The position numbers and the translations under genes were made by a program. From Capitulum mitella (Eukaryota; Arthropoda; Thecostraca; Pollicipedomorpha; Pollicipedidae): a DNA stretch of 64,000 bases. Below, in pieces: positions 1-13,737 of this stretch. The notes beneath the pieces were generated by a model. The model was not told where the DNA came from, ran no database searches, and saw only the letters and a program-made list of their open reading frames with translations. How positions within the stretch are numbered: the first letter of the stretch is position 1; every line of letters begins with the position of its first letter. Location: the NCBI GenBank assembly GCA_030062745.1, contig CP099841.1, forward strand, positions 27,531,398 to 27,595,397, in the 5' to 3' direction.

Positions 1-470
1 AATATCTAACCTTGCAGTCTGGAGCCGTCCTAACTCTAGCAGTGTACTCGAGCATTCTACCCCAGGTCATATATCTTGGGGCAGCGCTGCATCAGGCCGC
101 ATATGTGGTGCCTCTCATCAGGTCCTGTGGCCCAAGCATCTGCCGCAGGTCATTAAGCCCGGGTTGGTCCTGCCTCGAGCCATTTAGCCCGCGGGTCCCG
201 CGTCAGATTATGTGACCCGCCGAGATTACGTGAGCCGGCCCCGCCCTAGATGACGTGCCCCGGGTCGGCCCGCGGCCCGGGGCGGTCCGCCTCTGCCCCG
301 TGCCCGGCGGCGTGACGCGGCGTGACGTGCCGTGCGTGTCCGGACCGTCGGTCGGCCGGCCCGCACGCCGTGACCGGGACGTCGGCCGGCCCGAAAGCCA
401 TCGGCGGCCGCGATCGACGCCGACGAAAGGGAAACTGGCCTCATCGCCGCCCGATCCGAGGGCGCCGCCC
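1..470. other. Upstream region of the DM4/12 gene
   Basis: No coding feature is recognised here. From about position 180 the sequence becomes strongly GC- and CpG-rich and leads into the TATA box of the next gene, so the right part is probably its proximal promoter. Open frames here are explained by GC-rich composition. Confidence 0.5.
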
Positions 471-476
471 TATAAA
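471..476 (+). promoter_or_regulatory. TATA box of the DM4/12 gene
   Basis: TATAAA lies in a GC-rich setting 80 bp before the ATG at 551. A start of transcription near 500 would give a 5' leader of about 50 nt. The ATG context (CACGCCATGG) is good. This is a motif match plus spacing, without transcript evidence. Confidence 0.6.
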
Positions 477-550
477 GACGGCGGCCCGGCGGCGGTCGCC
501 GACTGTGCTCGCAGCTCGACTGTGCAGGAACGGTCGCCTCGTGCCACGCC

Positions 551-3500
551 ATGGAGCCTATCGGCGAACTCCGCGCCGTCGTCTGTGAGTGGCGCGGGAA
601 GACGGCTCAGGTGGCGTTGAACCGACGGTCGACGCGCGCCGGGTGGTCTTGCGGGTTTCGTTTGTTTTGTTTCGTTTTGTTTTGTTTTCGTTTTTTGCGC
701 TTCGAGTCGGAGCTGTACTTCACTTTGGCCGGGATTCCAATAGTCTGAATCTAAAGACCAGTGTAGATAGTGTGAGAAGGTAATCCTACCATGTCCCGAA
801 ACAGCCCGGGGTCTAAGGCTGCATCATAATCAGCCACATAATCTTTCAGCTGTCTGAGCTTTGCTGACCTCTTGATGGGAACTCGGCACCCTGGTTCACC
901 ATCAGCCTTGCCACAGACCCATCCGTGCTGGCGTCCTACTTAGACTTGTGGAGTGCGAACAAGTCAGCCCTTCGATCTGTGCTATCTGTTCGACTTGATT
1001 CGCTGGTCAAGACGGTGCTTATCAGGTGTTATTTTCGTCGCCTCGGCCGCACGTGCTCAAAGGCCGATTGGCACGTGACGCGGTCGTGCCACAAATGACG
1101 AACTTGTCGTGGTTCGTGGAAGTGATAGGTTTCTTGCAACTACCCTCTTGATCCACTGCCCGCCCGATTTAATCTGTGATTCCAACGCCAAGAAAACTTC
1201 AGATTTGTCGTCCCCTTAGCTAGATTTTGTTTGAACTGGTTTTCAAGCTCAGTGATGCGGGCACGATCGTAATTCATTGTATATTACAACCGTGAATACC
1301 TACCGAATTTTTTCACCTGTATGTGAGAACAAGTGTGATGGCGTTTTATATTTTGCATACGTTTGATTGTTGTAGATCATGTCGTAGTGTGAACACCACC
1401 GCTTTTCCCCCAGTCAAGCCGTCTCCCGATTCCTGGCCTCGCATGTCCCGCGAGTGCTAACACCCGTGACCCGGCCGGGGCTGACGGGCCGCGCCGTGCC
1501 CGCAGGCGTTCTGCTGTGGGCGGCCGGGCCGGCGCTGGCGCTGGCCGACTGGACCGCGCCGGCGGCCAACGGCAGCCGGCCGGCCGCCGCCAGCTGGGCG
1601 GAGCCGCGCGCCGGCCGCGTGCGCCGCTTCCTCTACTTCCCGTCCGGCTCGACGATCACGGTCACGGTGGACTTCGTGATCCCGGTGGGCGACTCGGGCG
1701 CCTCGCTCACCTTCTCGCCGGCGGTCACGTTCGTGCCGACCACCATCTCGCGCGCCCACTACGGCAAGGGCCACGGCCGCAGCTTCGCCGCCGACCAGAG
1801 CCGCCTCCTGGAGACCATCGGTGACGGCTTCCGGCAGTGAGTAGCGCTCCGGCGGCCTGCTGTGACGGCCCGCCGCCGCCGGCCACCGCTCGGCTCCGCG
1901 ACAGCTCCGCGATAGAGGCGCTCTGTTCTGTTCTGTTCTGTTCTGCTCTGGGCGCCTCTAGCAACAGGCGGGCTCTTCGATAGCTGACGAGAGGCAAGGC
2001 AGCGCGCGACCTCGGACGGCAGCGGGTGTTGATGGCTTCAGTAATTCGCTGTTTGTCATCCTGCACACCCCGAGACCTATCGCAGGTATGGCCGGCGTTC
2101 AATGATCACTGTTTATTGATGTATCCGCCCGCGTAGGTGGATAACCCCAGATCACTTTCAATCGTTGCAAGATTACGTAAAAGCCTAGGCCATCTTGCTG
2201 AAAGCCGTCTTTGTGGCCGGCAATGACCGAGGTCGTTGAGTCGTTGGCTGAGCAGGGGAGCTCAATTAACCCCTCTTTGTCGGTAACCCGGTCCCCCTCC
2301 CTCTTGTGCCGCGACAAAGCAAACATCTCGATACGAAGCGGGTGGTGGTTTATCAGACGTATTCGCGCCGCCATTAACGCTCCATTAAAAGGCTTGCCAG
2401 TCCAGCCTTGAACCCCGGTAAGGCCTGCGCGGCTCTTTTGTGAGATTAGTGGCGAGCACGTGACATCCCGCCCCCTCACGGCGCCGGCCGGAGCGGCATG
2501 TGTCCGGCCGCTGTCTGCCGGCTCCGCGCTCCGATGACGCCGCCTGGCGCCGAGATCGACACCCGGAGCCTGGCCAGAGGTGAAGGGCACGCGAGACATG
2601 ACCGAAGACGAGACAGGAAGCACGAGATGGAGCCGGCGTGCTGGTGATGCTACGCGACCGGGTGTTCTGCGTGCACGGCACGGACCAGCCAAGGCGTCAG
2701 TCTGCGAACGGGTGGTTGAGGTCATTGTAACTATGGAGTGACGAACGCAGCACGGTATCATGATTATCCCCTGGTTACAAGAAGCGTAGGTGCGCACTTG
2801 CTTAGGGTTCAAACGCAACGGCCACGACATCTTCTTTGGTTCGCATTCTGAAACCGGTTAATGGTGCTGATGGCAATGGCTCATGAGCTCATGCCCTCCT
2901 TGAACTCGATGCAAAAACCTGATAGCATTCCTACTGAATTTTGACTTTTTTGTATGTCTTACGTACAAATATGTGTACCTTTTTGTACTATTGAGTAGCA
3001 GGTGGCGGACATGTCCCTTTCAGGGACTGATGATGCACATTTGGGTAATATTGCTATGATTTCATGAATTCTTATCCGTTTTTAAATGGCGCAAAATACT
3101 GGGAACATATTTTTCCTACACGGTTATGTGCCGCTGAAGTGAAATGTCTCACTTCGCCGGTAATCCTGGAGACGTTTTGAAGATCCTTTCCAATGGAGAA
3201 TATCTTGGTTGGTGCTTGTGTGGAGCCAACTGGTGCAGGCGTTCCAAGGGTGAGCCAAATGCGCAGTCGCATCTGGGAGCTTGTCTTGACCGCAGATGCG
3301 ACGTATCTCTCTGAGAACGTCGGCGTGAAATCTTGCAGAGATCAGGATGCTGTTGACTTAGATACGACCTGTCACTCTGTCACTGGGTCGGAGGGTGGTG
3401 ACCGTTTTCGATTGCGCAGTAAATTCGAGATAGGGTATATAATGGTAATAAAACCTCCGTAATGTCTGCTGTGTCGGCTGGTTTCATTTTGAAATTATCA

Positions 3501-6500
3501 GTGTGGATGGAGATATCAAACGAAGGCCATTGCCACTCTTTTGTATTTTATATCTCTTCATAACATTACGACGTCCTGCCTATCTGTAACATCTGCAAAT
3601 TAAAAAAGTCATGTGCTATAAATGATAACAAGAGAACGGCGCCTAGTTATATCGTACGAAACGCACAGGGAACAAATGTTTGAAAGGTCATCTGCTTCAT
3701 ATACCCCGCTTAACTCAAGTCTACTCGTTCGTTCTTAGTTTTCACCACTGCTACGAATGTTGTTTCCGATTGTTCCTGCACACATCTGAAAGACAGCATC
3801 ATCAATAAATGCGATGTTTTGATCCCAGCCAACTGCGACTTAAATTGCTGCACTCAGAAATTGTCGTAACTCTGATCCAACAGCAGAGTGGTGAATTACT
3901 TACCACTGGGGTATTCATGTCACGTCGTCTTTAAAAGCATGGAAAACTATACCGATGTCAGCGTGACCTGATCCGCAAGTGCGATTCCATGCCGGAGTTC
4001 TCCGAGGACGTCCAGACGGCTGAGTCAGTACGGCGAACCGCCGTGACTCTCCTTCAGAACGGGCCTGGCCCAGGTCAGAAGTGACCGGCTGCGTGTCGCC
4101 GTCTCCCCGCAGGGTCGGCTTGGACGGCGGCGCGTGCCTGAAGCGGCTCGTGTGCGAGGTGTCGGGCGCTCCGCGGCACCAGGATGGCCTGCTGGGCGAG
4201 GTCGTCAATACCGTGCTCCTGTGAGTCCTCGCTGGACGCCGTCCTCTGAGATGGCCGGGAGTCCTTGCCGAACGCTGCCCTCTGAGTTGGTTCGTGAGTC
4301 CTCGCTAACCACCGTCGTCTGGGTGGGCTGGGGCGTGATATTGTCTTATTGAGTCCATTGGCGCGCCGCAGTTCCACCAGTCGAGAATTGGCAGAGTCAT
4401 GGAAATCCTCCCACGGGCTCCATCCTTAAAGGTTTCCGGATCCCTGCTCGATGTCAGGACTGCTCGCACAGGTTCTCTTGCACACTGTCGCTTAGCTAGG
4501 TAACGAAACAATGCCGTCGACATGTGAGTCCTGACTCCTGTGAAAAGTATGAGCTTGGCAAACGTGTCTCTCTTGGAAACCGCATAACATTCATTTATAG
4601 GTCTCACATTTCCTCGTGGAAAAATGACGAATTGTTGTCGACACGAGATACCGCGCCTTTGTCTGCGATGATTATCTTTGCTTGCATACCTTTGGTTTGT
4701 GCATATCGGGACCGGCAAAAGAGAGCTTTGTTGATGAACCTGATGGGCGTATTCGCCCAAGAGCCGACGAATGTTCGCCAGTACTTGCCAAATCACATGT
4801 AATCCGACTTTTGCGTCCTACAAGAAAGAAATAAACCCGCTGTAATCACCTCCAACCAGGCACGTAGCCAGAATTTTCCTCGAGGGGGGTATGTCAGATT
4901 TTGCTGTATGTCACTGGCATAGGAAGAAATGTATAGGAAAAACCTGCAGTTTTATGTAATTTACCTCATATTTAACGCACAGGAAAACGTATAATGTTTG
5001 TTTTTGCAACATACATATAATCACTGTTCTGTTTTCGTGACAAATCACCATATATCTAGTGTAGACCGCTCGGCTCGGGGGGGGGGCACGGCCCCCATGA
5101 CCCCCCTTGGCTACGTCTCTGCCTCCAACATGATACATTTTGGAGCGCACTCAGTCGGAACTTGGCCGCCGACAGTTTATCACTTCCGACCTGCTCACAG
5201 TGGCGGCGAGGAGCACGCGACGGCCAATGAGGTGGGCACCGATGTGGCGCTGATCTCCAACACCACTCATCCAGACGGCGACGGCGGCCGGGCGACACCG
5301 CTGTGAGTGTGAACGGGCCTCCTGACGCCTTCTCTGGGTCATCTCACTCCCGACGTCGACCCCACCACCCCCTCCCCCCCACCGCCCCTTTGGGACCCCT
5401 CACTTCCGCCATCAGCCCCAACGACCCCTCCGAAACCCCTCATTCCCGACATCGACCCCACCGCCCCCTCTGGGACCCCTCATTCCCGACATCGATCTCA
5501 CCGCCCCCTCCGGAGCCCTTCACTCCCAACATCGACCTCACCGCCCCCTTCGTGGTCTCTCACTCCCGACATCGACCCCGCCGCCCCTCACGCAGCGTTT
5601 CACTCCCGACAACGTGTCCACCGCCCCCTCTGAAGCTGGCCCCAACGTGCTATCGTGCCGGTCAGGGTGTGGGCAGCTGTGTGAGTCAGACCCCGGGTGT
5701 AGTAAGTAGTCGATGAGAATGGCGTTTGCAGAAAACTGCTTAATGTATCGCACGAGATTCTCTCAGAAAGTTCCTGCAGAAAACTATTTTCTCGGCGGCG
5801 AAGTTTACTCGTATCTTCTAAACCAAAGTCTGTTGGTGTCTGATAATCCATTCCGAGATCCTCAGAAATGTTACAAATCACATAACAGACTCCCGCAGGC
5901 TCTACGCAGCTACTACTGCGGGCTGCTTCTATGCTACCGCTACATATATGTGCCGCAGATATGAGACACAACCTGTTGTGGAGAATATGCCATGTTAGCG
6001 CACGTCCTGTGCCGAACTAACGCCAAACAGCTGATAGTGAAATGCGGTGGTATTCATCTCTGTCGGATTTATGCAGGTGTCCGCCAATCGCGTGGGAATC
6101 GGACGAGCCGTCCGAGGCGCTTACGTGAGCCGTTTTTAGCGTGCGCCAGACAGAGTCGCAGAGCCCCTGCAACGGAGAGATGAGCACGCGCTGCCTCCCA
6201 GATACTGGGCCCCCGGTTATCTGTGCACCGAGATCAAGGCCCATCAGAAGCCCGTGTCCGATTCCGAGACCTAGCTTCTGACGCTGTTGGCGAGACAGTG
6301 GTCATACGTTCGTCTTTTTTAGACTTTTATTCACTGTGAAATCAACCCTCAAACGTTTTGAATTAGCTGTGAAGACCTAGAACATTCTGAATGAAATTCT
6401 GGCGGTATCCAAATGATCTCATGTCGTGGCATTGGCCAGGAACCCCTAAAATCGAAAGAATCCGACAGCGAATACGAGAATATGAACTTCACGAGTGCCG

Positions 6501-6904
6501 CATCCTTGAAATGAATCGAACAGTCAAGCACTTAGAAGGATTTTTTTAATGCAGAGATTGTGCATGAGGGGGCCCGTATCATTACACGGGTGGGCCAACA
6601 GAATGCACGTGCGGTGAATGTACACTGTACACGACTCACCTGCACCAAAAACACGTCACCGAAAATCGACCAGACTCATGTGCGGTTTCCGCAAAACTCA
6701 GTCCCCGAAGCTGCGGAATTCGGGGGGCGGGAATCGTAGAGGTACTGAGCGTCGTCCCCCCCCCCCTTCGCGAGCTTGAACGTGCTGTCTGTCCCCAGGT
6801 TTGACGCGGCGGACCTGGCGGAGGCGAGGATGCACGGCACTCTGCACAGTGACTGCTCGGACCGATATAGCGCCTGCCCCGTCTCCATTTTCAACATATT
6901 CTAA
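551..6904 (+). CDS. DM4/DM12-family secreted protein (5 coding exons)
   Basis: Proposed exons are 551-584, 1506-1836, 4113-4220, 5201-5302 and 6799-6904, with stop TAA at 6902-6904. All introns are GT...AG and the frame stays open across every junction, giving 226 residues. Exon 1 (34 nt) and the start of exon 2 join into a signal peptide, about residues 1-25, ending ALALA before DW. The DM4/12 hallmarks follow in order: RRFLYFPSGS (about 51-60), C-LKRLV-C (about 130-136), LLGEVVNTVL, and the terminal DCSDRYSACPVSIF with the second C-x6-C pair. The four cysteines and the aromatic C-terminus match the family, which is arthropod-specific and of unknown molecular function. Exon 4 is the least certain: it is chosen because the acceptor after CTGCTCACAG keeps the phase, while the acceptor 26 nt earlier runs into a stop. 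This gene is transcribed away from the left edge and is unrelated to the MAM cluster. Confidence 0.85.
1837..4112 (+). other. Intron 2 of the DM4/12 gene
   Basis: The donor GTGAGT is at 1837 and the acceptor CCCCGCAG ends at 4112. I see no recognisable coding exon or mobile element in these 2.3 kb. A 243-codon open frame on the minus strand (2099-2830) has no recognisable domain. Intron 1 (585-1505) is likewise without features apart from T-rich runs near 660-690. Confidence 0.6.
4863..5130. mobile_element. MITE-like element, copy 1, in DM4/12 intron 3
   Basis: The left end (GGCACGTAGCCAGAATTTTC) and the inverted right end (near GGCTACGTCTCTGCC) share a CGTAGCC core next to G-rich or C-rich runs. 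The interior matches 13738-14025 over most of its length (for example the TCTAGTG-GACCGCT segment), so this is a dispersed family rather than a chance hairpin. No coding capacity is seen. The superfamily cannot be assigned because no clear target-site duplication is visible. It stops about 70 bp before exon 4 of the host gene. Confidence 0.5.
5341..5640. repeat. Minisatellite, about 40-bp unit, in DM4/12 intron 4
   Basis: Roughly seven degenerate copies of a C-rich unit of about 40 bp are seen, built on TCCCGACATCGACCCCACCG followed by CCCCTC and a variable tail. The array starts about 40 bp after the donor of exon 4. The rest of intron 4 (5641-6798) shows nothing recognisable. Confidence 0.75.
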
Positions 6905-9900
6905 ACACCGGTCCCAGTTTGTTGTTTTCTTACCGAGGTATGCCCGTTTGTTCTGCTATGGTCATTAGCTGAATCGTGAATTGTTTTGTGCGGTTTGCTG
7001 TCATGAGGGTAGATAAGCTTCAGCTGTTCGCAAAAAAATGGAGCGTGCAGCGTGAGAGGTTGATTGTTGCCGAGCGCCACGTTTCAGGAGACAAATGCGT
7101 CGGACTTGGCACAACGCGGTCCTTGGATAGGCGTATCGAAAGGTCAGCTCAGGGTCACTGCGATTAACACGCTTGAAATCTGAGCAGAGCGTCTCGAGGA
7201 CAGATTTTGTTAATACAATGCCGCGGATGGACGGACATCGCAAAAACCTGTGTTTGACTATCTTTCGGCAAGATCACACGCTTGACGCCGCCTCCTGCAG
7301 TCTGCAGATGTTATCGGTCACGGCCGACGTCTGAAGAGGTGAGCTTGTTCGTTGTGACAATGTCCTTAACAAGGTGAACGCGGCGGCTGAGATTATCAGA
7401 ATCCGAATTCCGATTTTCTTCGAAGATTTTCATAATTCCGAATCGGAAAACGGTTGGACATAGCACTTATTTCTCGAAAAAATGGACAGTTTTTTCAAGT
7501 CAGCTATCAAAAAATGCCAAAAAATCCATTGTTTAATCTTCCAATGATAACTTCAGTTCCAAGCATGGCACAAAACTATCATTTCGAGACAGTCTCTGAA
7601 CACCATGGATGCCTAGTTTTATCTGCATGACTGTTGCGCATGTGCTGCACTGAAATGACTAGGATCAAACAGTAATCCCCGCTGTGGGAAAATTCGTAAA
7701 TAAACTGAACTGAAATGATGGGTGGCTAAGCTTTTGCACTTGGCATACCCAGTTCAGTTCCACGTCTTTAAATACTCATATCCACACTGCATACTTTTGA
7801 CGTGAAGCGCCCATGAAGTAACACTAAAAAATATGTCAGACTTTCTTGGACAGACTTGGATCTTGGACCGTCTTGGACACTGGCATTGTCTCCTCCTCGG
7901 AACTTTGTCGAAAACTGATATAAATTTTTCCGAAAAAACAACACCATTCACCATCGCACACTCAATACTCAATCAAAATCTTGCGCAGGTCACAGGGGTG
8001 TTTGAACAGAACGATGCACGTGAAGTTTGAGGAAACCTTATAAGACTTGTTCTCAGATAATACGGGATACGTGGTAGTAATGTCATGTGACATTTTTGGT
8101 GAAATATTCTTCACAATTCAACACCTCTGAATCAGGTAATGAGCCACTGCTAAATGTTAGAAGCGGGTAACCTTTTGCATCAATGAAATGGACGCAATTA
8201 CCGAATATACTGCTTGAAACGAAAGTACTTGACTCATACAAAACATCGTCATCATAACTGTATGAAGAGGGTTGGACGTTCTTAAAACAAAACATATTGT
8301 AATAAGCGTTGCTGTCTTTATTTTTGCTTCACCATATAACTTGTGTTACCGGTACCACGAATCAAAACGGTGCAGTATGTGGAATGGACCAAGAAGTCCA
8401 TTCCACCAAGGAATAGAGCTTTAGATGGAGCAAATGCGAATGGGAACAGTAATTAAGCATTGGAAACGGAAAACGGCACAGACTTTGATGTTTGGTAAGT
8501 AAAACAAAACCAGTTTTCCAGCTATGTCAGGAAATTCGGGGTAGAGGCCAAGGGTGGGGGGAACGAAAAGCTTAAAACGAGATGAAAAGTCAATACAACT
8601 GTAATAATGTAATAGCACTGTTACTGATATAGATAAGAAATGGCCCTTACATTTGGTAACAACGAGACTACATGAATTCCTGCAGCGAGGCTCGAAGCAA
8701 GAACTGATGGATTTGAACTGCCCTCATGAGACGGATTTGAACATGATAATTTGAGCATATGTCATCGGATCGTTAGCCCTGTCTTCCAGGCGTCACCCAG
8801 CATAAAAGTGTTCGGATGTTATCCCAAAAGCAGTAACTGTTTGCGTATCTCAGAAATTGACAGCGATAAAAAAGGACGACTAACAAGTAATATCGGCATA
8901 TATAAATGGCATTAAAACACCGCAAGCTTCAAAAACTTTCCAGAGAGGATTGGCAGAGATTTAACTCAACGACGAAAAAAAGAAAGAGCTGAGGTCGTTA
9001 AACGTTCGGTTAAACTGGCGTTCGCTGGTGCATTCAAAACTACGCCATTCGCTGAGGGACTATTTTTTTGCCTCCCCCCGTCTTATCTCGTATTTAATGC
9101 ATTTGTCGAAACGTTTCAAATTGCAAACGGTAGCCGTCAACGAGGGCTTTCAGAAAATCTATTTTTTGGTGCTTAAGGTCACAGATGACGCCATGGGTTA
9201 AGTGAAATTGCGAAAAAAATGAATGTTTTTGAAGCCCCCGTGGACGTTCCAAAAGTCGGAAGCGTAATTTATATCATAAACTTATTCTAAAACCTTACGA
9301 AAGTGTTGCTGAAAAAGGTCAGAGGAAAGGACAAGGAGTCAAGGCCACAAGTCGAGATTAAGGGCAACTTAAAGGTTAAGGCCAGTTTTTCCTGAAAAAT
9401 AGTTTCAAATGTTACGAAACTGTTATGTGCACCAGTCACAAGGTGAAATATCATTAGTTACAAGAACTGCCTCCAATTACCCCATAAACAATGCAGATAA
9501 GGTCACATAAATACAAAATGCATAATCTTGAAAAAGGTTCATTGGCCTTGACCGGAGCACAAAAAGTGGAAAAATAAAGTAATTTATGTGATTCGGTTGG
9601 TCTTTTATACCTCATCCATTGTTTCATATTTAGAATCAAATTGCTAGCGACTCTCTTCGTCCAGGTGAGGTATGAAAAGGTCGGTTTACACACTGCCCAA
9701 CTTTAACCTGTCATTACTCCGTGGCCTTCCAAAACTTCCTGAATTTTGACAGAAAAAACTGAAATTTGACAGAACATGCGTCAGGAGTTCATTGAATGGT
9801 ACGCAGAGGCTCGGCTTGTTTTTTTTTCTTTAATGGCTCTTAGATTTTTAAAAAATTTTTAAATTAGAAGTTATTGAGGAAAACCCATGGTGAGGAAAGG

Positions 9901-12900
9901 CATATAGCGATACTGCGATATATAAGTGAGATGGAAGATTACCCCCCCCCCCGGAAATGACGGATTAAACCTTAGTTGAAAACTGTTCGTAATATGTTCA
10001 GATTGGACTGCAAGGGCATGACGCAGCTTGATATGGAGGTTGCAAGGCAAATCGTGCATAGATGCAACGAATGCAGAGAAAGACGTGGAAACGGAAGAGA
10101 ATAAAAAGCGTGGACTGAAGGAAAATTCCAGTGACTCTGAGAAAGGAACAGCGCTGGCGAAGACCTTTTTCATGGGCCCAAGAGAAAGCAAACGGGAAAG
10201 GAGGAATAAACAGCGAGAATGATGGGTTCTTTGTTATGGGCACAAGAAAAAAACGGACGGGAAAGGAAGAATAAACAGAAAGGAAGAAGAAAGAAAAAAG
10301 TGGGCTGCGCAATGGGTCTTGACTTCACCGTGCTCGCATCCGTGCTCCCCGTGACTGCCAAAGGCTGGCTCAATGGCCGCAGGAATAATAAGAACGCGGG
10401 AACGAAGCGGTCGCGAACGAACGAAAGACAGCCAGCCGACTTCGCTGACTGTCAAGAGGCGTGCCACGACCTTATGGCCATTATATGTCGTCTGTGGTCT
10501 GTGTGAGTTACGTTACATTAGAGTGTCTGTTATGAGTCTCATGACATGCAAATGTTTAATTTAACACTGCAATAGGAAGGAACCGTGGTCGTTAGTGCTT
10601 ATTTCAATATGATGTTGCATGTGTGTAGACTATACCTAGAAGCCCTTCAGACAACTGACAAGCCCAGAAGACCGCCGCGAAGAGAAGAAAAAACGCAAAT
10701 GGAGAATGTGAATGGCCTATTTATAAACAGTCATACCCGCCAATTGTGCATTTTGAATGAAGATTCAGACACACGATACCCAAAGCGGGTCGTGCGTTGT
10801 CGCGCGAAGCGTACTTTATCTTTCAGACAAAAGCGAATAGCCTTGTAAAGGCCAAGCCGTATTGTACATCTGTGACAAAGAACTGCGCAAGGTCGCCAGC
10901 GAAGTCTGGCAAAACATTCAGATTCAAACGCAGCTTGGTGCATTTTAAGATTTGAGAAGCCTATCAAAAAATGTAACTTGAAGAGATGCTCAAGTCCGAC
11001 CAAGTCTTACTCCAACTGGCAGGCGAAAAATAGAAATAAACAGAACAAATAAACGGCCCGGCCCAGCCCGGCCGGGGCATTACACTTCCTGGAGGCCAAT
11101 AACTTCGCAACCACTGGACACCGAATCATGATATATTCATTAGAAGATAGCTCAGTTCTTAACATTTGATGTGCTTGCATTTGCAATGAGTTAGCTTGCA
11201 ATCATTTTCTCCTACGAAACTATTCGAGGAGTAATTTTCGTTCTTAGACCTATTCTTCCACGGATGTTTTTGAGCCTGTCATTAATGGCATTAATGGCGG
11301 CGAACAGTGTTACGAGCGCGCGTGACTTTAAATTTATGTATTAAAAATACGTTATGTTGATATGTTATGAATAACTTAAAAAGTGAACGTATTTGAGGTA
11401 ATACTGTTCATTGTTTTTCTTCTGATAACATGCGTATAAGGCTGTTTATACATTACCTGATAAGTATTCCTTCTTATTTTGAAATGCATTGAGCGAAAGT
11501 AATGATGCAAGCAAGAACGAAATATGCCTCGCTCGTCATGCACCTTACAGGACGTCTTATTGGCAATACTGAAGTGCATGTACGCCTAACTAGCATTTTT
11601 CTATTATTACTCTGATGAATCTAAATTTCTTTCCACTTACATTTCAAGCAGAAATACAGTGATGATCACCTGTCGGGCATTTCAGATAGCCAAAACCGTC
11701 ATGAAAATCATAATAAATGACACCAGTAATATGACGGCATAATCCATGATAGCCTGTTGGTTAAAAACCCATCGTATTGCAAAATCATATCAGATCGCCT
11801 TTATCCAGGGCCGAAAACCAAATTTAACTTGTCGCTCTTTGCTGGATTTCAATCTCCCGTTACATGCTAATGGAGCGCACCGCAGAGGACTGTCCCTCTG
11901 CGGGTCCGTCTGCTGCGAAAAAAAAAAAAAGAGAACGGTGTAATTTCGTGACTGAACGATGTCGCAAACTTTTAGGGAGCACCTAAGATCCCGGTCAGAG
12001 TGCCATTTACTGCGCCATGCTCGTCTGCGCTGAGTTTATTGCGTCCTGTTCGCCCGCATATTGGGCGTTATCGTTCTAGAAGATTCTCCTGCGCCTCGAG
12101 GCAATCACTGTCGCGCTGATAGACGAAACACGGGTGGCGAGATTGATCAGACAGATTACGCCGCCCGCCAGTCGAGCGGGATGAAGTGTCCGTGCGGCCT
12201 TTGTGATGCCGCGGAGACGAGCCAGACCTAGTGAATGAAAACTATCGTGTGTTCTCTTACGTAAACTGAGATCGCGCAGCGTCACGAAGTGCGGTGAACA
12301 TGAGAGTGTCAATGCGACTGAAGTGAATAATTTACATAATGATAACTGTGGCGGCATTCTCTTTTGTAATCCCACGCAGCATTTACTTATGAAAAGGGTG
12401 TGAAGTTTGGTAAAGGGATTTGAATTCATGGAGGATGGAATATCCCACGATCATAGCAAATTACATGAATGAGGGCCATCTATGCCATTCAAGGCTGAAG
12501 ATTTATTCACGTGCAGAACCACCCGGATAAAGGAGCGGACCTATGTATACATGTCAAGTCAACCTCGGATTCCCTATTATTTCGGTAGCCTTCAAGTTCC
12601 CATGCAGCTGCATCATCTCTGAGAACCACGAAATGATCGCTCACCTCTCTTGATCGACATTGTTATATTACGAGCGAGGCCTCAAGTCGAGGGAATCTCA
12701 TTTAAACTAGCACGGAGAAAATCGGATTGAGTGGTTGGCCCCACATGGCCTGACCCTGCCTGGTCCAGCAGTGACGCCTTTTCCAAACTCATAACTTGGC
12801 AACCACTTTGCGCTGAATGGCGCAGTTTTCACAGAAGATTGCTGAATTATTTAATAATATTCGTTATCAACCACAGTACCTTAGTTTGTACATTTGTTGT

Positions 12901-13737
12901 TCGTTTAGTCATTTGGGAATGATGCTTCTGCCTTTCGACTTTTGCGGTAGTTTTGAAACGTTCAGTATCGACAGCAAGCAACATCATGGACGCCCGTGAC
13001 ATTTAAGTATGCAGATCATCGAAAAGATGTAAAAGACTGAGAAAGGTCAATAAATGTCCATTTCGACTGCCATATTTCGCGATGGAAAGTAAACGTGCTT
13101 AGCAGTGCTGAAAACTGCGCTTCCAAAGTTAAAGAGAAACGCAGTTAGCTTTGCTCGTGCATTTCACAAGTTGCCTTGTCGGTAATATTTGGTTTTGTTG
13201 CTGGGGTGCATATTTTTCTAAAATACTGAAAAAAATGTCCGTTGTCTTCCCTGCCATATTTATGTACCAGATTTGTTTACAAACTAAGAGGAAAAGTAAA
13301 AAAACATGGACTTCGTCATGGGTGCTGAACTCTTCCACAGTTCGGGAACAAAGCCGCATTTTGGATTAATTCTTTCCAGTCAACGTCCATAGGGTCAATG
13401 TTAATTGTCGAAAAGTTGGTGCTGCCCCTGCCCCCCCCATCCTGCTTCCTGTGCCCTTGACCGTCGTCCGTCGAAGCTTTTGAAACTGACGCCCTGCAGT
13501 CTCCGTGCCTGAGCCGACGTAAGTCTTGCGGTGCAGTATATGCCCCAAGCAGACCAACATCATGAGTTCCTCAGTGGAGAAACTCGTCTCCGTGTGACGG
13601 TGGCTTGCGTTGTAACATGTTTTATTCTACGGTGCTTTGGTTTCGGATTCGACGATGCATCTGGGTCATACGACTAATGGAATCCTTTTGCGATGTACAA
13701 ACCACTGAACTTCTTGTTATTGGAACCTAACGTTATT
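6905..13737. other. Gene-poor interval after the DM4/12 gene
   Basis: I find no supported gene in these 6.8 kb. The 3' UTR of the DM4/12 gene should occupy the first part; the first AATAAA on the plus strand is at 7699-7704, about 0.8 kb after the stop, and is a weak poly(A) candidate. The rest is AT-rich sequence with short open frames lacking recognisable domains. Stretches such as 9240-9450, rich in AAGGTCA/TGACCTT words, resemble decayed transposon ends also seen near 46.4 kb. Confidence 0.5.
10171..10290 (+). repeat. Two-copy purine-rich tandem duplication
   Basis: Two neighbouring copies, about 62 bp apart, share an ACGGGAAAGG-GGAATAAACAG core preceded by GGGC(C/A)CAAGA. The purine-rich strand continues into GGAAGAAGAAAG. 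No function is visible. A looser set of CAAGAG/AAAGAAAAC motifs recurs at 20.4-20.8 kb. Confidence 0.5.

Noticed and set aside
2099-2830. 243-codon minus-strand open frame in DM4/12 intron 2
   Set aside because: No recognisable domain or splice structure; it lies inside an intron that is well defined by its flanking exons.
5175-5302. Alternative acceptor (GCCGACAG) for DM4/12 exon 4
   Set aside because: It puts the reading frame into a stop within about 20 codons, while the acceptor 26 nt further keeps the frame open to the next donor.
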